DNA from: Lichenostomus cassidix
Taxonomy: Eukaryota > Chordata > Aves > Passeriformes > Meliphagidae
DNA: 64,000 nucleotides
Direction: 5' to 3'
NCBI GenBank assembly: GCA_008360975.2
Contig: CM039181.1
Coordinates: forward strand, 7,858,380 to 7,922,379
In this document: positions 56,580 to 64,000 of the stretch, piece after piece
How the letters are laid out: every line of letters starts with the position of its first letter
Position numbering within the stretch: position 1 is the stretch's first letter
Made by a program: the position numbers and the translations under genes
Notes under the pieces: model-generated
The model's input: only the letters and a program-made list of their open reading frames with translations
Told to the model about the DNA's origin: nothing
Database searches by the model: none

Positions 56580-56800
56580 GGTTGGGTTGCCGGTGGGTGA
56601 GTTAATTTATCTGTGCTGGTGCTGCGTTAATTTCTCTCTCTAAAGGGCGGAGTTGTTAATGATCTTTGGCGCGGAGCTGTGAGGGAGCCGCACTGAGAGC
56701 AGCGGCTGGCCGCTCGGGCTGGCAGGGGGCGCTGTGGGCGCGGCCGTGAGGGGAGCCCGGCCTGGGCGCGGGAGCGGCTGCTGCCATCCAAAATACTCTG
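56580..56800. other. Small CpG-rich patch downstream of CRY1
   Basis: About 200 bp of sharply elevated GC and CpG in an AT-rich intergenic region, containing a CTCF-like motif. It could be an insulator, an enhancer, or the promoter of a non-coding transcript. No convincing coding exon follows. Confidence 0.5.
56720..56736 (+). promoter_or_regulatory. CTCF-like site
   Basis: TGGCAGGGGGCGCTGTG matches the central CTCF core (CAGGGGGCGCT) at every position. It lies about 2.6 kb past the CRY1 poly(A) signal. Confidence 0.5.
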
Positions 56801-59800
56801 GGAACAAAGCACTCCCGAGAGCGGAGAATACATGGAAATTACAGAATGGCTGCATAATAGCTACCCTCTACTTCCCAGGCAGAAACCAAACCTCTTGTGT
56901 TACTCTGAAAGTTGCTTTTCAGGAACGCTGCCTTGCGTGCTTGCCTGCGCAGACACACGCTCTCCTTCTCAAATGTGCTTTGCCTAGAGATTGTTTCCAA
57001 AAGCCGGGTTTTAAGTACAGTCAAGTTTTTACCTATTTGAAATGCTTACTGGGCTGTTGCTGGCCCCGGGGAGCCTTTTTGGACACCTGAGATGCAGGTT
57101 CTTGTGTCTGCTCCATCAGGGAGCTGCTCTACAGCCGCAGGTAAAGCTCTCCCCATTCCCAAAGCCTTCAAGCATAACCTCTTGCTGACAGCCATGTTCT
57201 GCTTTAATATAAATTACATTAATTAGATTAGATTAGAAGAAGCAGGCTACAAGAAGAACCTCCTTTCTCTTCTTTGTGCTCCTTATTTCCAACAGAAAAG
57301 CGTTTTCTGGGCAAGAATTCCCACCCTTAAAGGACTAAGTGAATGAAATTCTCACACTTCACTCACTGCCTCAGCTTTCAACTTGAATGTTTATTGCAAT
57401 TCTCTTCCCCCAGAAATCTGAAGTTTCAAAAGGGGTGAAAAATTCTGGGTAGAGAGAAAATTTGCATTGATCCGAAAAGCACAGGGAAATCTTAAACAGA
57501 CATTGAGAAATAATTTTAACGTTGATTTCAAGGGATCTAAGCTCCTGGTTTTGAATAGTGTGCACCACAAATGCAAAATTAATTCAATATTAAACTAAAA
57601 AAATGCAAATAGAGTTGATTTCAATATTTTTTTACAAAATTGCCTGCAGAACAGAAAGAGGCATAAAAGAAATGGAAAAGACACCCAAAAGGAGATTCTT
57701 TCTTTGGGCTGCTCTTGGTTTGCTTGCTTGGAAGAGGTCTTAGTGCAAATTTCACAGTCCAAAACTCTTACAGAAAAGCTGCAAAATGCCAAGGTGCAGC
57801 CAATGTGCAGGATTGTGTCCAAGAATCTGTGGTTAGTGGAAGCTTGTACACCTAATGCAAGGTAAATTATACTTTTTTCTGCTTTCCTTACCCCTGCTAA
57901 TTACACAAAACACAAGAAGATAATCTTATTAACTGTGGTTAGTCTGACTGAGAGTAACCAATAAGCACATTAGTTAAAATAAGAGCACTTTATAGGCAGA
58001 AATTACAGAGAGGAAAATTTTCCTCAGGTCTGTTTGGCTTTCTAGACCTTCAGACCATGTGGTCATCACAAGGTCTTTAATTTTCTGGACCATGGTTTTT
58101 TCTCAAGTGCCTTTTACCCTGGCCAAACTAGCAATATTTTGAAGTGAAGTCATCTGTACCTGATAGTGGTGGAAACCCATCCCTGTCCTGAGGAATGGCT
58201 TGAAGCAACAAACATCAATAATGTTGCATTCAGCCTTCAGGGTGGCTGCTACACACCCAAGAGCAGGAGATTTCAAGAAAGTTTGGCAAATGGATGGAAG
58301 GAAGATGATGGAAGAAGGGAAGGATTTTTGCAGAAGCCTTAGAGAGTTGAAAAAGGAAAATAAAAGGCATGGCAGAAGGAAAGTTGCCTGCTGAATGAAA
58401 GAAGAAAAAAACAGGTAAGAAATGGAAGTCCATTGGTAGATATGGCTACATTTAGCATCCACTGTGTCTTGGCTAACTGGATAATTATTCTGTTATAACT
58501 TAAGCCTTTTTTAAGGGGGTGAAGAAGGAGAGGAAATGGTCCTAGCCGGTATTTTAGGTGTTACGTGTTACAATTTTCTGAATTACTTGCATTGCAGAGG
58601 GTTTGGTTTCCAAGTGCTTGTGGATTTTGATGGATTTGGTCCCAGTTCTACTGCCAGGCCCTCCAGGGCAGAGTTCTGAGGTATCACACCTGGCTTCTCT
58701 CCCTCCTGCAGGGCAACTGCCCTGGGTGCTTCAGCATTCTCATTGTGCGCTCAGCAAAGCATGGCTGGGACTCATGGGACTGTCTTGCCTCATGCAAAGT
58801 GTTTGCATGTGTGTATTTTTTTGTAATTAGCGCAGTCAGGCCTTGATTTTATTTGTGACCTCAAATGCTACTAATTACAGCACTTACTGACGAGAGGTCC
58901 CCTCCTCTGCTGTGGCTCCTGTTGCTAGGCTTCTGCCTGAAAAGCTGGAGCTCATCAGAGGCTTTTTCTCCATGTCACATGTGTGTTGAGGGTGAAAAAG
59001 CTGTGGTTTTAGATGCTCTAGAGGCTGTAGTGCTGTGTGGTTTTGGCAAAGTTCAATAGCTATGTCATCCATCTCTGTTTCTGGGTAGCAAGGGTGGCTG
59101 TGCAACTAAAGCCACTTGCAGGGCAGAAACACCCTGCGGTCACTCAGAGTAACCTGGCCTGTCCCCCTGTGGCCCAGGTCACCATAGGGAGAATTAAGAA
59201 CCATTCCTCAGTTTCTTGTAGCTGCCTGGTCTGGAGCAAACAGCAGCTTGCTGGGAGACATCTCCCATTAACAGGGTTCATAGCGGGCTCCAGACAGGAC
59301 TTAGAAGCCTGTAAAAGGTCCCACTTTGGAAAGGACTGGTTTAATCCTCTGGTTTGAGGCCAAAAGTGTTATGTAAATATATAAGAAACACAAATCAACT
59401 CACAACTGGTAATGGCAAAATCATCTTAGTGCAAGTTTGAAGGTACTATCTGAAATATTTATTACAGTTTTACCCTCCATACCATAAAATATCACCCAAA
59501 GTAATGAAGCCTGTAAATAGAAGAAAAATTATTGAAATGTTTTCTTTATGAACGTGTCGCATTTGCACTGCAAGGCTTTTCGTCATGCACTTACAGCCCT
59601 AATCAAACCTGTGTTTGTGGATCCAGATAAAGAATAATGCAATTTTGAAACCCCTGGAAACAGCACTGCTTGATGAGCTCTCATTTAATTCACGGTTTAC
59701 AAATGCCAACAGAAAATCCTGGGCTGGTTCTCAGGCTACATGTGCATGTCCCTTGGCATTCGTGGGCTGGGACAGAGTGTAATGGTGAAAGAAGTCACTC

Positions 59801-62800
59801 TACTGCTGTCATTAATATATGAGGAAAATCCTGACAGAAATGAAGCCATGGGAGATGAGAATATGCCAAGACTTTCAAATTTGAATACCTGACCTCAGGA
59901 TCTCAATCAGATTTAGATGGCTTCTAAATAATTGATGACAGCCAAATGTAGTCAGTCTCAGTTTTGAGCTATTTCTCATCTGACACTGATAGGCACGTAG
60001 CCTCTTTCACACAGGTACCATGGGTGTGTAGCTCCTGCCCAAACTCAATCTAGAACTCTTTATCTGGGCCTCAGCTGACACACTGAGCACTTACAATCTC
60101 CCCATAAGCAGGACAGCAATGAAATACACAGTAGTGTGAGTTATCTGTGAAGTCTGTGTCCCAGGTTCATGTCTTCCTCCCCATGATGTGAGCAGAGCCT
60201 GGAGTCTCTCCTCTGGCTGCCCTAGCAAATACTTCAAGTTTAGACACAGTTCTCTGCATGCAGAGCCAAGTCTCAGTCTGTAGCCATTTTGCATTGTTTG
60301 GTGGGTGCTGTTACGAGTTAGTGTGATTTATGCTTTACTATCGCTCCTGCAAGAGCTGGCATCATTGTGTGGAGCATATTTACAATGGAAAAAGATTCCT
60401 GTGGCTTCACTGAGGTGGTGGTGGATTCCATTCCCCATGTATCCTAACTATTTTTATCACATGATCTGGGTTGGGTTTCTGTCTCTACAGCTATCATGGC
60501 ATGATGCATTTTAATGTGGCAAATATTACGATCCATAAGTTTCTTTCAGCCTCCACAGCATGAAAAAGGAAACCTTAGACTCCCCCCCAGCCAAGGAAAT
60601 CTTTCTTGTATACAAGAGCACTCAGTTTCAAGCCAATCTCTTCTCCCGGGACAAGTATAAATGAATGGGTCCTTTTTTTCTCCGGTGCTAACTGCAGTCT
60701 GATGGTTGTGGCGTCTCCACTGGATGCTGGAGGCAGGCAGGGGTGGGATCTCTTCCCGCCGGAGTCCCTGCCACACTGTGTCTTATGATGAGGATTTGCT
60801 GGCAGAGTTTCCCTCCAATCTCCCTCTCTAATTTCAATCTGTAGTTCTTGTGCCCATCTACACACAGCAGAGTAGACTGCGCTGCTTCTAATTAAGAAGA
60901 TAATTTAAAAATATCTCTTGAACCCTTGACCTTCAGAATTCCCTCAGACGACATCCCTCTGATCTAGAGAGAGCTCCCTCATGGGTTGCCACTCTTCATG
61001 TGAAAATAGGTAGGGTGTAATTTGCAAATATTTGTAAAGTTCTGTCCTGGGTAATTGAAACTACTGTTAATTGCTCATGATTTCAATCCAGACAGCTGGT
61101 TTGTTTTTCTGCACCGCTCCCACAGGAGAAGTTGCATTTCTCCCTGCCTCAAACCCCCAAAGGCCTGATGGTTTGCATAGCATATTGTCTCTCTACTGTG
61201 TTCTCAGTAACACTAGACTGAGGAGTTAAGGCGACCACGGCTTGTTCCAGGCGTTGAGACAGAGAAGAGACAATATATTAAGTTTTTTGGCTTTGAAACT
61301 TCGGGAATAACTGCACTGGGAGCTGAGTGAGCATGAAGAGGAGAGGAAGCAGAGCTGTCTGCTGGGGCTCTGAGCAACATGGTAGACCTTGTTAGCAGGG
61401 TAGATGTTATAAAGCCTCTTAAATGGTAATCTGAGGTTAGTAAGAATTCACCTCCGACTCAAACTAACTCTCCAGATCTCAGAATGGATATACTGCACTG
61501 CTGCAGAGCACATTTCACCAGAAAATTATGCATGAGGAGACAGATCCCACTGGATAGCTAGCAAGCAGGAATGGCACAGAAAGGGAATGAAAGAAGTGGT
61601 TAATACTTTTCCAGAGAGATGTGTAAGAGACACTGTTAGGGGCAACAATAAATCAGTAAGGTAATCAAAGACCAGGTAATTACAAGAATGTTGCAAACAA
61701 CTTAAACACAGCAAAGAAAAAAAAGACAGAAGAAATCTTCTCTATACACACATATATATGAGTGTGTGTGTATGGCCTTGTATACAAAAGGAATAGAAGA
61801 TCAGTAAAAGCTGCAGTGCTCTTGAAAGGAAAGATTGATGAGCTGGATATTGCTGTGGAACTGAATGTCTCATTACAGATAGTGAATGAAAAATGGTCTC
61901 TGAAAATGGGAAAAAAAAATTAGAAGGAACTGGACTAAAATCCAGGCAGCAAGAAAGTCACCTACATATGAGTGAAAAAACCACTCCATCTGCATCTGTG
62001 GGACCACAGCACTTAGCAGTGGCCTCCTCCAGCTGCATGACCCCTCCTGAGGGAGCAGCCTCTCCCACACAGCTGAGGCTTGGGCTCAGGAGGAATGTCT
62101 GGACTGGGCTGCAACACAGGTGAACGTGGGCTGTGGCACTGAACATGCAGGGTCTAGAAACCACAGAGCTGCTGCCTCTATTGCTTTCCAGGGGTTTCAC
62201 TCCCACCCCTTTGTTGCATCTTAAGATAGGCAGGATGAATCTGGAGGCAACGCATGATAGACTCTTCCAAAGGGTAATCAGTCATGCCTGGGGGACCTGC
62301 TGGCTTATGGTAGGACATGGTTTTGCAGGCAGGGTGAGCCAGAGGGCTCAGTCTCCCCACTTCACAGTAGGGCTTTACCAGCCCTGCCTGGCCAGCAAGA
62401 CTGGCAGCTCCCAGCCCTCAGCTGTGTCTGGGAAAGGGGGAATAATTCATGCATGAGGAATAATTCAAAGCAAGAAAGTTCTTGCAGCAAGAGGAGATGC
62501 CCAGTGGTTTGGGTTTTTAGCTGCACACTCATGGCTGCGCAAACTTCACTGCATTGTGCTCTCTTAGGCACATGCTAAATGTGACATAAATTATTTAAGC
62601 TGTTTTTTGTTTCTCTCGGGACTGCTAATTTCAAGTTGCATTTAGGAGAAACACAGTAGGTTAAACTGAAAAAAAGTCTATCCCAGACAGAGAGCTATGT
62701 CTAAAGGAAGCTGTGAAAAAACAGACAGTCAACAGTAATGTTGATAAGTTTTAATTGTAAAACACAAAAAAAATTGAATTAAAATGCTTTAGCTAGAAAA

Positions 62801-64000
62801 AGAGTTTATTTGGATAATTCTTATTAATATTCACCCTATGTCTGTTTATATTGGATATATTATACAAGGTGAAATGTCCTCATTTAATTTTTAAAAAATG
62901 GCTTCATGCACCTTAATCGTACCATCCACTCTTTTTTTTTTTAATAGAAAAAGACTTTTGTAACTAGTGATTGTATTAATTAAGGAAAGATGGTGGAAGT
63001 CAGGGGAAGAGGCAAATATGTACATCTGCTATGTATGAAAATCATTGTGTTGTCCATTCCTTATTTATTGCCATCTCACTGTCTTTAATGGCAAAAGCTA
63101 ATGACTGCACAACTACAGAAAATACCAAGGAGACAGAGTACACCCAGTAAGACCCTCCAGCCAAACTGAAACTCCCCATAAGATCTCCATTAATTAAAAT
63201 CTCTACAGATGGGTTCCCTTAATTGTAGGAAACGGAATACAATCCCTATAATTAACTCTCCACTCAAAGGCTTTTCCCCCCCTCAGCATCTGGAAAGAGC
63301 AGCAGTGATTGTTTGGCACCTCGTTGCTGGAGGGCGAGGCTGACTCTGCAGAGCTGTCACTGCCCAGGGCCCCACACCAAACACAGTCTCATCTCTCACC
63401 CAGCCTCCTCCACTACCCACTACGCTGCACTGAGAGGTTTTTACCTTTGTGTGGGTCACAACACCATTATCCACTAGCACAATGCCCGTTTCTCCTCGCC
63501 TTGGAGGGAAATGTTGGTTCTTCTCTAAAGTCGTTTCTGCCCTGGAGGGCTGGAGGGTGAGCAGCTCGTCAGTGCTGCAGTGCAGGGAGAAATGTCACGA
63601 TGTGGAGAAAGTGGTATTATTGAGGGATAACCAAAGAAAGCTTGCTGTTTCCCTTGGAGTAGCAGGTGGTTTTGGGGCAGACCTTGCCTTATGACAGGTT
63701 TGTGGAGCATGTCTGTGTTCTACCAGCAGTAGACAAGGAATGTCAGCCAATCCTGTGACGATTTCTGCCTCTGTTTCCTGAGCTTATTGTTTGCTCCAGC
63801 AGAGCTCTGATGTCTTGCATTTTCTCTCTGCTCTGTAATTAAAAGCCTTTGTTCAAATCTTCAGATCTCTGTCCTGGTTACTACCCCTTTCTCCTCCTCC
63901 ATCCCACTATCCTCTGCACCAAAGAAATGTATTTCTGGCCATATACCAACTCACCTTTTTGGGGAGAGCCAGGGGACAGCAGCTGGAGAGAGATAACATG
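56801..64000. other. Intergenic to right edge, no gene recognised
   Basis: 7.2 kb with no open frame that looks like a conserved protein and no splice-bounded exon I recognise. It contains a short alternating CA/TA/TG tract at about 61746-61771. In other vertebrates the next gene on this side is ABTB3 (BTBD11), but no part of it is visible here. Confidence 0.55.

Overview
The window is vertebrate nuclear DNA, almost certainly from a bird. It has intron-split genes, CpG-island promoters, many decayed CR1 LINE fragments, and a cryptochrome-1 protein with the long avian-type C-terminal tail. An ERV/LTR-like repeat near 20.2-21.2 kb resembles ones I associate with songbirds and other Neoaves, but I cannot name the species.

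Three genes are visible. The last coding exon of TMEM263 lies at 1588-1874 (+), and its earlier exons are off the left edge. MTERF2, a mitochondrial mTERF-family protein with one coding exon, lies at 6835-8028 (-). Its CpG-island promoter is probably near 11.65-12.15 kb. CRY1 fills the middle, from a CpG island at about 14.87-16.43 kb to a poly(A) signal at 54079. I could place all 13 coding exons; the reading frame stays open across every GT-AG junction and gives 620 residues. A final untranslated exon follows. From about 54.1 kb to the right edge I see no gene, only a CR1 copy, a small CpG-rich patch with a CTCF-like motif, and unique AT-rich sequence.

The most interesting content concerns the circadian clock. 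CRY1 is the core transcriptional repressor of the vertebrate clock. Its promoter island carries a canonical E-box (15467), a CCAAT box, GC boxes and a perfect D-box (15038), and intron 1 carries a second canonical E-box (16200). Deep in the 22-kb intron 1, at 27651-27717, two RORE/RRE-type sites face each other as a 10-bp perfect inverted repeat, with a 14-bp palindromic X-box-like motif abutting one of them and several D-box-like sites within 0.6 kb. This is my best candidate for an intronic clock enhancer. Perfect single RORE and D-box matches also occur at 23425 and 27094.

The CRY1 tail is built from three consecutive symmetric phase 1-1 exons (102, 93 and 72 nt), each skippable without a frameshift. 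The 93-nt exon appears to have no counterpart in mammalian CRY1. The 99-bp intron 12 has a weak polypyrimidine tract, and retaining it would give a different short basic C-terminus, which is a plausible route to an avian CRY1b-type isoform. MTERF2 and CRY1 are head to head here, whereas from memory they point the same way in mammals.
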